From Maritalea sp047634455 (GTDB taxonomy: Bacteria > Pseudomonadota > Alphaproteobacteria > Rhizobiales > Devosiaceae): a stretch of 64,000 nucleotides of DNA. The stretch lies in contig NZ_JBLIAI010000003.1 of assembly GCF_047634455.1 (NCBI RefSeq), forward strand, positions 1 through 64,000, read 5' to 3'. A program made the position numbers and the translations under genes. The notes below the pieces were generated by a model. It was given only the letters and a program-made list of their open reading frames with translations, ran no database searches and was not told the DNA's origin. Positions 1 to 8,411 of this stretch are shown one piece after another. Positions within the stretch are counted from its first letter, which is position 1; each line of letters opens with the position of its first letter.

Positions 1-1
1 G

Positions 2-148
2 CGGTCCCTGCCAGAAATTGGCCGCCGCTTTGGTAATCGCGATCACACAACGGTTTTGCATGCGGTGCGCAAGGTTGAGCAATTGATGTCCGAAGACAAT
101 GGGTTCGCGCAAGAAGTGTCCTTGTTGAAACGGATGATCGAGGACTAG
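2..148 (+). CDS. dnaA: DnaA C-terminus (partial)
   Basis: The window opens inside a reading frame whose last 48 residues match domain IV of the replication initiator DnaA, the helix-turn-helix that binds DnaA boxes at the origin. The segment GNRDHTTVLHAVRK is the family signature and is intact. The frame ends in TAG and is followed about 45 bases later by a strong hairpin terminator. Everything upstream of domain IV lies outside the window. Unlike many bacteria, dnaN does not follow directly: two genes on the opposite strand sit between dnaA and dnaN. Confidence 0.95.
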   Translation, partial: RSLPEIGRRFGNRDHTTVLHAVRKVEQLMSEDNGFAQEVSLLKRMIED

Positions 149-190
149 ACCCAAAAACTCGCGATTCTCCATGAGGATGCGTGTCTACAC

Positions 191-228
191 AAAAGCCCCA
201 TTGTCTAAAGGACAAAGGGGCTTTTTTT
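191..228. terminator. Bidirectional Rho-independent terminator
   Basis: An inverted repeat AAAGCCCC...GGGGCTTT, with an inner TTGTC/GACAA extension, is followed by a run of seven T on the plus strand and by TTTT on the minus strand. It can end dnaA transcription and also the convergent operon, whose stop codon overlaps its right edge. Confidence 0.9.
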
Positions 229-421
229 AGTCGTTCGTTGCATCAACAACCTCAGTGATGGCCCGTTGCACAAGTTTTACGCGACCAGATTTCACTAACG
301 AATCGCGCAAGACATATTCGATCTGCGCATTTAAGCTGCGCAGATCGTCATCAGCCCATCGCTGCATTGCATCCATGACTTGCGGTGATATCCGTAAGGC
401 GAACGCTTTTTTGGAAGGCAT
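227..421 (-). CDS. Arc-like ribbon-helix-helix DNA-binding protein
   Basis: A 64-residue protein that fits the Arc/MetJ ribbon-helix-helix fold. The N-terminal strand KKAFALRISPQVMDAM is followed by helix A, a turn, and helix B in SLNAQIEYVLRDSL, close to Arc-family DNA-binding domains. The last 15 or so residues are a short acidic tail. It lies 9 bases downstream of the SPFH gene on the same strand, so the two form one operon. Small Arc-like proteins are often found next to SPFH genes. It is probably an autorepressor: a perfect 17-bp palindrome rich in AT lies just upstream of the operon. No toxin-like partner other than the membrane SPFH protein is visible. Confidence 0.8.
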   Translation of the reverse strand: MPSKKAFALRISPQVMDAMQRWADDDLRSLNAQIEYVLRDSLVKSGRVKLVQRAITEVVDATND

Positions 422-430
422 AATTGTCCT

Positions 431-1312
431 CTAATATAGGCTGCCGGCATTGACCACGGGTTGGGTGTCTTGTTGGCCACAAAGCACAACCAGCAGATTG
501 CCCACCATTGCAGCCTTGCGCTCATCGTCAAGTTCAACAATTTTCCGCTCACTGAGTTGCGCCAAAGCCAGTTCAACCATGCCCACAGCCCCTTCAACAA
601 TGATCTCGCGTGCATCCACAATGGCGCTCGCTTGTTGGCGTTGCAACATCGCCGCTGCTATTTCTTGGGCATAAGCCAAGTGGCTGATCCGGGCTTCCAC
701 GACTTCAACGCCCGCTGTTTGCAGCCGGTCTTGAATTTCTTGTTTTAGCATTTCAGATATTTCAGCCGGGTTGGCCCGCAAAGACACCGCGTCACTGTTT
801 TTGCTGTCCTTCATGTCATAAGCGTAGCGGCTGGCCAATGTGCGCACCGCAGCCTCAGATTGTACCGCCACAAAATCTTGGTAATTGTCGACCTCAAATG
901 TGGCTTCGGCTGTATCGATCACTTTCCACACCACAATCGCGGCGATTTCAATCGGATTGCCGTTCGCGTCATTGACCTTGTTCTTGCCACTCTCGAAGTT
1001 GCGTAGGCGCAGGGAGATTGGAATGCGGGGACTGTTAAATGGGTTGACCCAGCGAAGGCCTTCTTGTTTGAGGGTGCCATTATAGGCGCCAAACAACACC
1101 AACACGCGCGACTGCTTGGGTTGCACCATCACAAACCCAGCGATCAGCAAAGCCGCGATAATTGGTCCAACAATCAGCGGCGGTACAATAAGCGCCGGAC
1201 CACCGTCTGCAATAATGGCGGACGTCAGTAAATACAGCATGCCAATCGCCCAGATCAATATAACACCAACCATCGGATAGCCCGATATGGACCAAGCTAG
1301 TTTTTCTTTCAT
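431..1312 (-). CDS. SPFH/Band 7 domain membrane protein
   Basis: A member of the SPFH (stomatin/prohibitin/flotillin/HflK) superfamily, scaffold proteins that oligomerise on the inner membrane. Two hydrophobic segments near residues 11-30 and 38-60 come first, followed by the Band 7 domain beginning around QSRVLVLFGAYNGTLKQEG and continuing through GLRWVNPF. A helical region rich in Ala/Glu (HLAYAQEIAAAMLQRQQA) is typical of the coiled coil that drives oligomerisation. The ATG at 1312 is preferred over an upstream in-frame TTG because GGAG lies 6 bases before it. Total 293 residues. It is cotranscribed with the Arc-like gene and convergent with dnaA. The client process is not evident. Confidence 0.85.
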   Translation of the reverse strand: MKEKLAWSISGYPMVGVILIWAIGMLYLLTSAIIADGGPALIVPPLIVGPIIAALLIAGFVMVQPKQSRVLVLFGAYNGTLKQEGLRWVNPFNSPRIPISLRLRNFESGKNKVNDANGNPIEIAAIVVWKVIDTAEATFEVDNYQDFVAVQSEAAVRTLASRYAYDMKDSKNSDAVSLRANPAEISEMLKQEIQDRLQTAGVEVVEARISHLAYAQEIAAAMLQRQQASAIVDAREIIVEGAVGMVELALAQLSERKIVELDDERKAAMVGNLLVVLCGQQDTQPVVNAGSLY

Positions 1313-1327
1313 AATATTCTCCAACTC

Positions 1328-1344
1328 GATATCATTATGATATC
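1328..1344. promoter_or_regulatory. 17-bp palindrome upstream of the SPFH-RHH operon
   Basis: GATATCAT-T-ATGATATC is a perfect inverted repeat about 16 bases ahead of the SPFH start codon, followed by a looser AATATGGTAT element. Its size and AT content suit a ribbon-helix-helix dimer-of-dimers operator. Binding by the downstream Arc-like protein is inferred. Confidence 0.55.
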
Positions 1345-1538
1345 AATATGGTATGGTTTTTCGAAATTGCAAGTTCGCAGCAGATGCGATATTGAAATGG
1401 CGACTTCATTAATGGGAATATCATGCCCTTTTTCCTTGCCTTTTTGCGGGCAAAAGGTCATTTTCCTTGTCCCCACTGGGGGCTAAGACGCTAAAAACCG
1501 TGCAAAAACGGCGAAAAAGATATCGGGAGTAGACATCA

Positions 1539-2660
1539 ATGAAAGTTACGCTTGAGAGAAATCACCTGTTGAAGTCGCTCGGCCATGTGCATCGTGTTGT
1601 AGAGCGGCGCACAACCTACCCCATTCTGTCAAACGTCTTGCTGAACGCAAATCAGGGTGGTCTTCAATTGCGGGCAACCGACCTGGATATTGAAGTGACC
1701 GAAAGCGTGCCCGCGATGGTCAGCACACCGGGCACAACAACAGTGCCCGCACATACTCTTTATGAAATCGTGCGCAAATTATCGGATGGCGCAGAAGTGA
1801 ATTTGGAAGTGGATGGCGCTGGCGAACAGATGTCCATCACCTCAGGCCGCTCAAAATTCAACCTTACCTGCCTTGCTGCCGACGGGTTCCCGGATCTCAA
1901 ATCTGGCGATTTTGCGCACAAGTTCATTATCAAGGCCGGCGCGCTGCGCCAGTTGATTGATTGCACACAATTTGCCATTTCAAGCGAAGAAACTCGGTAT
2001 TATTTGAACGGCATTTTTTTCCACACGATGGATGATGGTGAAAACGTGATTATGCGTGCTGTCGCGACAGACGGTCACCGTTTGGCGCGCGCGCAAGTGA
2101 ATGCCCCTGAAGGGTCCCAAGGCATGCCCTCAATCATCGTGCCGCGCAAAACCGTTGCTGAAGTGCAAAAATTACTGTCCGGCGACGATGACGATGTGGC
2201 GATTGAATTGTCTGATACAAAAATTCGCATCGAAGTAAACGGTGTTGTCCTTCTGTCAAAATTGATCGAGGGCACCTTCCCGGATTATGAACGCGTGATC
2301 CCGCAAAATAACGACAAGAAACTTACCGTTGATACGGCAAGCTTCAAGCAAGCGGTAGATCGTGTATCCACGATTGCTTCAGATCGGGGCGGCAAAGCCG
2401 TCAAACTGGCCATCGGCAACGGGTTGCTCGAAATGAGCGTCACCAACCCCGATCATGGCACAGCGCGCGAAGAATTGCCGATTGATTTTGAGGATGAGGG
2501 CTTTGAAATCGGCTTCAATGCCCGATATTTGCTCGACATTATCGATCAGGTAAAATCGGAAACCGCGATTTTCATGCTCTCTGATGCAGGGTCGCCAACC
2601 ATTGTACAATCTGACAATGACGATGATGCGCTTTATGTTTTGATGCCGATGCGCGTTTAG
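1539..2660 (+). CDS. dnaN: DNA polymerase III beta subunit (sliding clamp)
   Basis: DnaN forms the ring-shaped dimer that tethers DNA polymerase III to DNA. The 373-residue length is the usual one. The N-terminus MKVTLERNHLLKSLGHVHRVVERR and the segment YPILSNVLLNA are typical of domain I, and the C-terminus ends DDALYVLMPMRV, the conserved VLMPMR motif that contributes to the client-binding pocket. GGGAG lies 9 bases before the ATG. It begins a same-strand run dnaN-recF-gyrB, with 33 bases to recF. Confidence 0.97.
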   Translation: MKVTLERNHLLKSLGHVHRVVERRTTYPILSNVLLNANQGGLQLRATDLDIEVTESVPAMVSTPGTTTVPAHTLYEIVRKLSDGAEVNLEVDGAGEQMSITSGRSKFNLTCLAADGFPDLKSGDFAHKFIIKAGALRQLIDCTQFAISSEETRYYLNGIFFHTMDDGENVIMRAVATDGHRLARAQVNAPEGSQGMPSIIVPRKTVAEVQKLLSGDDDDVAIELSDTKIRIEVNGVVLLSKLIEGTFPDYERVIPQNNDKKLTVDTASFKQAVDRVSTIASDRGGKAVKLAIGNGLLEMSVTNPDHGTAREELPIDFEDEGFEIGFNARYLLDIIDQVKSETAIFMLSDAGSPTIVQSDNDDDALYVLMPMRV

Positions 2661-2693
2661 GTCACGAAATCACGTTTAGGGGGTAATTCTTAC

Positions 2694-3833
2694 ATGGCGG
2701 CACCACGCCAGGCCCCAAGCCACTATATTTCGCGGTTGCGGCTTTCAAACTTCCGCAATTATGTCAGCGCCGCGCTGGACCTGGATGATCGCCACATTGT
2801 GCTCACTGGGCCAAATGGTGCGGGCAAAACCAACCTGCTTGAAGCCATTTCTTTGCTCTCTGCTGGGCGTGGACTACGGCGCGTAAATTTTGAAATATTG
2901 GCCTTGCACAATGGTACCGGCGGCTGGGCGGTTGCCACCGGCATTGAAACCCAATATGGCAGCGTCGATTTAGGAACGGGGCTTGATCCGGGCAGCAGCA
3001 CGGGGCGTCGTGTTAGGATTAATGGCGCGCCTGCAAAATCGGTGGAACAGTTGGGCGAATATTTGCGCATCCTGTGGCTCACGCCCGCCCAAGATGGTCT
3101 TTTTGCAGGACCCGCAGCAGACCGTCGACGGTTCTTTGATCGGCTGGTGCTGGCGCTTATTCCAGGCCATGGGGCGCAGGTCGCCCAATTTGAAAAAGCT
3201 ATGCGACAGCGCAACAAATTGCTTGATGAATCGGGCGATCCCACATGGGCGTCAGCGATTGAAGCGCAAATGGCGGCCCATGCTTCGGCCATGCATTTCG
3301 CGCGGCTAGATACAATCGTGCATCTGAATGAACTGTTGCGGATTGAAGGGGCTTTAGGGTTTCCCTCGGCCTATCTTGAACTTGATGGTCAGGCGGAAAT
3401 CGGTGATTTTCAAACCTCCACAGAATTAGAAGAAGCGTACATTAGAATTTGGCAACAGCGTCGCCAGTTGGATCGCGCGGCGGGTCGCACCACTCTTGGT
3501 CCACATCGCACCGATATTTTGGTCACCAATATAGACAAACAGATGCCCGCCAATATGTGCTCCACTGGCGAGCAAAAAGCGCTGCTTGTCGGCTTGGTCA
3601 TGGCGCATGCGCAGCTGGTTAAAAAAATGACCGGGCTGTCGCCTTTACTATTGCTCGACGAAATTGCGGCTCATTTAGACGCAGACCGACGGGCAAGCTT
3701 GTTTTCGCTGCTTAATGCGCTGGGCACCCAATGTTGGATGACCGGCACAGACCAGATGTTTTTTGAAGCTTTGGCGGGTGATGCACAGTTTTTCAACGTT
3801 GAAGATGCCTGTTTGACGCCCTTGAAACCATAA
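2694..3833 (+). CDS. recF: DNA replication and repair protein RecF
   Basis: RecF is an SMC-like ATPase that helps load RecA at single-strand gaps. It is 379 residues long. The N-terminal RLRLSNFRNY motif is characteristic. The Walker A loop GPNGAGKTNLLEAI lies near residues 39-52. STGEQKALL near residue 290 is the ABC signature, and LLLLDEIAAHLD is Walker B plus D-loop. It follows dnaN closely and precedes gyrB on the same strand, the classic replication-gene order. Confidence 0.96.
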   Translation: MAAPRQAPSHYISRLRLSNFRNYVSAALDLDDRHIVLTGPNGAGKTNLLEAISLLSAGRGLRRVNFEILALHNGTGGWAVATGIETQYGSVDLGTGLDPGSSTGRRVRINGAPAKSVEQLGEYLRILWLTPAQDGLFAGPAADRRRFFDRLVLALIPGHGAQVAQFEKAMRQRNKLLDESGDPTWASAIEAQMAAHASAMHFARLDTIVHLNELLRIEGALGFPSAYLELDGQAEIGDFQTSTELEEAYIRIWQQRRQLDRAAGRTTLGPHRTDILVTNIDKQMPANMCSTGEQKALLVGLVMAHAQLVKKMTGLSPLLLLDEIAAHLDADRRASLFSLLNALGTQCWMTGTDQMFFEALAGDAQFFNVEDACLTPLKP

Positions 3834-3952
3834 TCGCATCTGCATTTGCACCTAATCCCCTTCCAATGGTTGAAATCGGGCTTGAGCCCTTTGGTTTGGC
3901 GCAAAAAAAGTTTAGAAATGAACCTACTTTAACTGGAAATGATTCGGTCCAA

Positions 3953-6382
3953 ATGAGCGACGAAAAAACTGCCCCTGAAAATGGCGATTATGGTGCGGAC
4001 AGCATCAAGGTTCTCAAAGGTCTTGATGCGGTGCGCAAGCGCCCCGGCATGTATATTGGCGACACGGACGATGGTTCCGGCTTGCACCATATGGTTTACG
4101 AAGTTGTCGATAACGCAATTGATGAGGCGCTAGCGGGTCACGCCGATTATGTCACCGTCACCATCAATGCGGACGGTTCTGTTACGGTCACCGACAATGG
4201 CCGTGGCATCCCGACGGGCATCCACGTCGAAGAAGGTGTATCTGCTGCCGAATTGATCATGACGCAGCTCCATGCGGGCGGCAAATTTGATTCTAATTCC
4301 TACAAAGTATCCGGTGGTTTGCACGGTGTGGGCGTTTCCGTTGTGAATGCGCTGTCATCTCGGCTTGAACTTGAGATCAAGCGCGACGGCGAAATTCACC
4401 GAATGACTTTCACACACGGCGTACCGGATGCCTCTTTGGCAAAGGTCGGCGACTGTGGGGCTGAAAAAGGCACCAAAGTGACCTTTATGCCCTCGACCGA
4501 AACATTCACCATGATCGAGTTTGATTATGCAACGCTCGAGCATCGCTTGCGTGAGCTTGCATTCTTGAATTCGGGCGTTCGGATCATCCTATCCGATAAA
4601 CGCCATCCAGAAGAGGTGACGGTCGATCTGCACTATGACGGCGGCCTGGAAGAATTTGTGCGCTATCTCGATAAAGCCAAAACCTCGCTGATCGCGGCCC
4701 CAATTTATATCACAGCTGAAAAAGACGACATTGTTGTCGAACTCGCGCTGTGGTGGAACGATAGTTACCACGAAAAAGTCCTGTGCTTTACCAACAATAT
4801 TCCCCAACGCGATGGCGGTACCCACCTTGCGGGCTTGCGCGGTGGGTTGACCCGGCAATTGATCGGCTATGCCGACAAAAGCGGCACGTTGAAAAGAGAA
4901 AAAGTCTCGCCAACTGGCGACGACACGCGGGAAGGTTTGACCTGCGTTTTGTCGGTGAAAGTGCCTGACCCCAAATTCTCTTCACAAACCAAAGACAAGC
5001 TTGTTTCTTCAGAAGTGCGCCCGGTTGTCGAATCCGTGGTCAATGATCGCTTGAACCAATGGTTTGAAGAACACCCCGCCGAAGCCAAGCAAATCGTCGC
5101 AAAAGTTGTGGAAGCCGCCGCCGCGCGTGAAGCTGCGCGCAAAGCCCGCGAACTCACCCGCCGCAAATCTTCGCTTGATGTGTCCTATTTGGCGGGCAAA
5201 CTCAAAGATTGCTCGGAAAAAGACCCCGCCCTTTCAGAACTCTTCCTGGTGGAAGGGGACAGTGCGGGCGGATCAGCTTCGCAAGGTCGAGATCGTGGCA
5301 CACAGGCTGTGTTGCCGCTGCGCGGTAAGATTTTGAACGTGGAGCGCGCCCGCTTTGACAAAATGTTGGGTAGCCAAGAAATTGGTAACCTCGTGATGGC
5401 GCTTGGTACCTCAATTGGTCGCGAAGAGTTCAACATTGAGAAATTACGCTACCATAAAATCATCATCATGACTGATGCGGACGTCGATGGCGCGCACATT
5501 AGAACTTTGTTGCTCACGTTCTTTTATCGGCAAATGCCAGAACTGGTCGAACGCGGCCACATTTATATTGCTCAGCCCCCGCTTTACAAAGTCAAGCGCG
5601 GCCAATCCGAGCAATATTTAAAAGATGAACGCGCCCTTGAAGAATATTTGATGAATGTTGGGCTTGAAGATTCAACGCTGACCACCGCAGCCGGGGCTGC
5701 GCGCGGCAGCAACGATCTTGCCGACGTGGCTGCCAAAGCCCGCGATATCGTGCACATCATCAATGCTCTCAATGCCCGCTACAATCGCCAAATCGTGGAA
5801 CAATGTACGATTTCGGGCGCGCTTAGCCAAACGGTTTTGGCCGACGACGTACAAGCGAACGCCATGGCACAATCTGTTGCTGAACGCCTTAACGCCATTT
5901 CAGCGGAAACCGAACAAGGTTGGGCTGGTCGTTTTGAAGAGGCAACAGGATATAGCTTTGCACGCACCGTACGTGGGGTTGAAGAACGCCACAATGTGGA
6001 TATGGCGCTGATTAATTCGCTCGATGCGCGTAATTTGGAGCGTTTGGCCGCAGAAATTTCAGACATATTTGTTGGTGTTGCCAAGTTTGAGCGCAAAGGC
6101 AACGCCGAAGAAATTTACGGCCCCTTCACCCTGTATGAAGCGATCACCAGCTTTGGCCGCAAAGGCATTTCAATGCAGCGCTATAAGGGCTTGGGCGAAA
6201 TGAATCCAGAGCAATTGTGGGAAACAACGCTGGACCCAAATGTGCGCTCACTGTTGCAAGTGCACGTGAAGGAAAGCGACATAGCGGATGAGACTTTCAC
6301 CAAATTAATGGGTGATCTGGTTGAACCGCGCCGCGATTTCATCCAAGAAAACGCCCTCAGCGCCACCAATATCGACGCTTAG
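3953..6382 (+). CDS. gyrB: DNA gyrase subunit B
   Basis: GyrB is the ATPase subunit of gyrase, which introduces negative supercoils. The GHKL ATP-binding domain shows DNAIDEALAG, DNGRGIPTG and SGGLHGVGVSVVNALS. The TOPRIM domain begins at VEGDSAGGSA near residue 434 and contains MTDADVDGAHI. The C-terminal YKGLGEMNPEQLWETT motif is intact. The frame is open 29 codons further upstream, but the ATG at 3953 (MSDEKTAPENG) gives a standard 809-residue protein, whereas the extension is unlike any GyrB leader. A strong terminator follows within 25 bases. Confidence 0.97.
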   Translation: MSDEKTAPENGDYGADSIKVLKGLDAVRKRPGMYIGDTDDGSGLHHMVYEVVDNAIDEALAGHADYVTVTINADGSVTVTDNGRGIPTGIHVEEGVSAAELIMTQLHAGGKFDSNSYKVSGGLHGVGVSVVNALSSRLELEIKRDGEIHRMTFTHGVPDASLAKVGDCGAEKGTKVTFMPSTETFTMIEFDYATLEHRLRELAFLNSGVRIILSDKRHPEEVTVDLHYDGGLEEFVRYLDKAKTSLIAAPIYITAEKDDIVVELALWWNDSYHEKVLCFTNNIPQRDGGTHLAGLRGGLTRQLIGYADKSGTLKREKVSPTGDDTREGLTCVLSVKVPDPKFSSQTKDKLVSSEVRPVVESVVNDRLNQWFEEHPAEAKQIVAKVVEAAAAREAARKARELTRRKSSLDVSYLAGKLKDCSEKDPALSELFLVEGDSAGGSASQGRDRGTQAVLPLRGKILNVERARFDKMLGSQEIGNLVMALGTSIGREEFNIEKLRYHKIIIMTDADVDGAHIRTLLLTFFYRQMPELVERGHIYIAQPPLYKVKRGQSEQYLKDERALEEYLMNVGLEDSTLTTAAGAARGSNDLADVAAKARDIVHIINALNARYNRQIVEQCTISGALSQTVLADDVQANAMAQSVAERLNAISAETEQGWAGRFEEATGYSFARTVRGVEERHNVDMALINSLDARNLERLAAEISDIFVGVAKFERKGNAEEIYGPFTLYEAITSFGRKGISMQRYKGLGEMNPEQLWETTLDPNVRSLLQVHVKESDIADETFTKLMGDLVEPRRDFIQENALSATNIDA

Positions 6383-6406
6383 ACTGTGGTTTGAATAACG
6401 TTATAG

Positions 6407-6435
6407 AAGCCCGGGCAGTTTGTCCGGGCTTTTTT
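6407..6435 (+). terminator. Terminator of gyrB
   Basis: AAGCCCGG...CCGGGCTT forms a GC-rich stem with a short loop, directly followed by TTTTT. It lies 25 bases after the gyrB stop codon. Confidence 0.92.
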
Positions 6436-6464
6436 GTGGCACATTAAGCAGAACCCCTTTGGTT

Positions 6465-7008
6465 TCCTTCCCCACCAGGGGGAGGGAGACGACGTTGTGC
6501 CGCACCTCAGGGACATTCCCGGCATTGAAGCCGAGATCAAATCCGGGGTGGCCAATAGGAACTGCAAATATTCTCTATAGCCAGTCTCGGACCTGAGCCG
6601 CGCCCCTTGCTCCTCCTGGTGAGCCTGTCGAACCATGAATGTAGTGCGTTGCGGCTCCGTCGTTTCACAAACTCAAAATGAGGTAGAAGGAAAGGACGTT
6701 TGTAACGTCGCCCCCACCCTTAATCCCTCCCCACCGGGGGGAGGGAGACGACGCTGTGCCGCACCTCAGGGACATTCCCGGCATTGAAGCCGAGATCAAG
6801 TCCGGGGTGGCCAATAGGAACTGCAGATATTCTCTATAGCCAGTCTCGGACCTGAGCCGCGTCCCTTGCCCCTCCTGGTGAGCCTGTCGAACCATGAATG
6901 TAGTGCGTTGCGGCTCCGTCGTTTCACAAACTCAAAATGAGGTAGAAGGAAAGGACGTTTGTAACGTCGCCCCCACCCTTAATCCCTCCCCACCAGGGGG
7001 AGGGAGAC
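6465..7008. repeat. Two tandem 259-bp repeats built on a palindromic element
   Basis: Positions 6465-6749 recur at 6724-7008 with only a few differences, a tandem duplication with a 259-bp period. The junctions fall in a palindromic element here called P, with forward core CCTCCCCACCAGGGGGAGGG and an outer tail CCCCACCCTTAAT. Three forward P copies sit near 6465, 6711 and 6970. The spacer contains other short repeat motifs, including GGCATTGAAGCC and CCTGGTGAGCCTGTCGAACC. The small open frames across this stretch repeat with the DNA and look non-coding. Confidence 0.9.
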
Positions 7009-7161
7009 ATTCCTTTTGTGCCGCTGGGTGATCGTGCCTTTGTTTTGGTCCCGGATTAAGTTCGTGAACAATCAGAGATTGTTCTGAAACTTCACCCCTC
7101 ACCCTTACATCCTTGGAACCTCACTATCCGTTACATTCTTAAATGGTGCCGACCCCAGCAT

Positions 7162-7207
7162 CCCCGGCCAACTAAGTGGCGTTCGCGCCACGCTGGCTGA
7201 GCCGGGG
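7162..7207. repeat. Nested REP-like hairpin
   Basis: An outer stem CCCCGGC/GCCGGGG encloses an inner stem GTGGCG-TTCG-CGCCAC. Related CCCCGGC...GCCGGGGT hairpins recur near 7370 and 7740. This is a bacterial intergenic repeat, not a tRNA or a terminator. Confidence 0.7.
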
Positions 7208-7263
7208 TCACCTATCGTCAGAGCACAGCGGTGGGGGGACGTTACCTTGGCAATGCCTTTGTT

Positions 7264-7437
7264 TCCCTCCCCCTGGTGGGGAGGGATTAAGGGTGGGGGG
7301 GGCTGTTAAGAGTTGGTCCCGGATCGAGTCCGGGGAAGCCAAAAGGAAATGCCGTTGATCCCCACGGGGCATCCCCGGCCTTGAGCCGGGGTCACGCCAA
7401 ATACAGGCACCGAGCAAGAACTTATCCCCGCACACCA
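7264..7437. repeat. Composite repeat block, copy 1
   Basis: Contains a reverse P element (CCTCCCCCTGGTGGGGAGGG plus ATTAAGGGTGGGG) followed by a CCGG-rich hairpin pair, GGATCGAGTCCGGGG and CCCCGGCCTTGAGCCGGGG. The block reappears near 7635-7805 with few changes. Confidence 0.85.
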
Positions 7438-7495
7438 TGCTTGCACTCCACGCCTGTCCTTGCTTACGAGCGGCGTCCTCAACGCCAAACTTCAG

Positions 7496-7575
7496 TTTCC
7501 CTCCCCACCAGGGGGAGGGAGACGACGCTGTGCCGCACCTCAGGGACATTCCCGGCATTGAAGCCGAGATCAAGT
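7496..7575. repeat. Truncated third copy of the 259-bp repeat
   Basis: About 80 bases match the start of the 259-bp unit (forward P, then CTGTGCCGCACCTCAGGG, GGCATTGAAGCC). The match stops after GAGATCAAG, so this copy is truncated. Confidence 0.8.
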
Positions 7576-7634
7576 GCCTAACTCGTATGCCGACCATAGT
7601 AGGCATCTAAAATATGCTAACAGACGAACCTAAT

Positions 7635-7805
7635 CTCCCTCCCCCTGGTGGGGAGGGATTAAGGGTGGGGGGTATGATAAGGAGACCCCGGATCGAGTCC
7701 GGGGAAGCCAAAAGGAAATGCCGTTGATCCCCACGGGGCATCCCCGGCCTTGAGCCGGGGTCACGCCAAATATAGGCACCGAGCAAGAACTTATCCCCGC
7801 ACACG
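7635..7805. repeat. Composite repeat block, copy 2
   Basis: Near-identical to the block starting at 7264, about 370 bp downstream and in the same orientation, through the shared CGAGCAAGAACTTATCCCCG tail. A reverse P element lies at its left edge. Confidence 0.85.
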
Positions 7806-8411
7806 TGCTTGCGCGTCTCGTCTGTCCGCGCTTGTGAGCGGGCATTCTGACGCCAAAACGCGGGAAAAATAAAAAAACTTATCCTCGTCCATCCTGATCG
7901 CGTTATCATCATTGCGCTTTCACATTCCATCGGTTGCTGACGGGCAATGGAGCATTTTTGTAAAAGGAAATGTCGTGAAAGTTTGATCTGCCAAAATGGT
8001 CGCATTTTGGCGGCACATGATTGTCGATTGTCCAGCCTGACGCCGAGGGCATCTGTAAGCCGCTTATTGGGTGCTGTTTCCCAATATCATCAAGCGAACC
8101 ATAGAGTTCGAACAGCTTTGATGGAGTGCATGTAAAGGGGATAGAAGGGTTAGCTCCCCGGGGCAATTAATGATCATGGCCACCGATCAATGGCACGAGA
8201 CTTTTTTGAAGGCTCGCCCCACATTTTTTGCGCATTGAGTCTTCGATTATTGTCTCGTGCCCCGAAAACGACGCCAAAAGGTACTTAGCACACGCTATGT
8301 GCCTTATTCGTGTTGCAAAATTTACGGCCCATAAACCGGCCACATTTAAGTTGGATATAAGAGCAAAACTGAACGTGACAGTTTGCAAACCCTTTCTAGT
8401 GAGCATCAAAT
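7806..8411. other. Intergenic stretch with inverted repeats, no supported gene
   Basis: No convincing gene is visible. GCCAAAATG-GTCG-CATTTTGGC (7990-8011) is a perfect hairpin. GGCACGAGAC (8192-8201) is perfectly inverted at 8252-8261 across a 50-base gap. The right part should carry the promoter of the penicillin-binding protein gene, but no clear -35/-10 pair could be chosen. A short minus-strand frame at 7909-8166 has no recognisable content. Confidence 0.5.

Noticed and set aside
1313..1538. Replication origin (DnaA boxes) between dnaA and dnaN
   Set aside because: No TTATCCACA-like boxes were found by reading both strands; only an operator-like palindrome and a weak CCTTTT/AAAAGG hairpin are present.
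2759..3292. 177-codon minus-strand frame inside recF
   Set aside because: It is antisense to a clear RecF coding region and its Ser/Arg/Pro-rich translation is typical of a shadow frame.
3866..3952. 29-codon upstream extension of gyrB
   Set aside because: Not similar to GyrB leaders; the standard MSDEK-like start lies at 3953.
7162..7207. tRNA-like cloverleaf
   Set aside because: Nested stems are present but no anticodon loop, T-loop or CCA end; it matches the repeat family instead.
6465..7805. CRISPR array
   Set aside because: Units are palindromic and of unequal spacing, and no cas genes are present.
6379..8005. Several 60-130 codon frames within the repeat cluster
   Set aside because: They are translations of P elements and hairpin repeats and recur wherever those repeats do.
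7909..8166. An 85-codon minus-strand frame in the intergenic region
   Set aside because: No recognisable domain, no clear ribosome site, and it overlaps a perfect hairpin.
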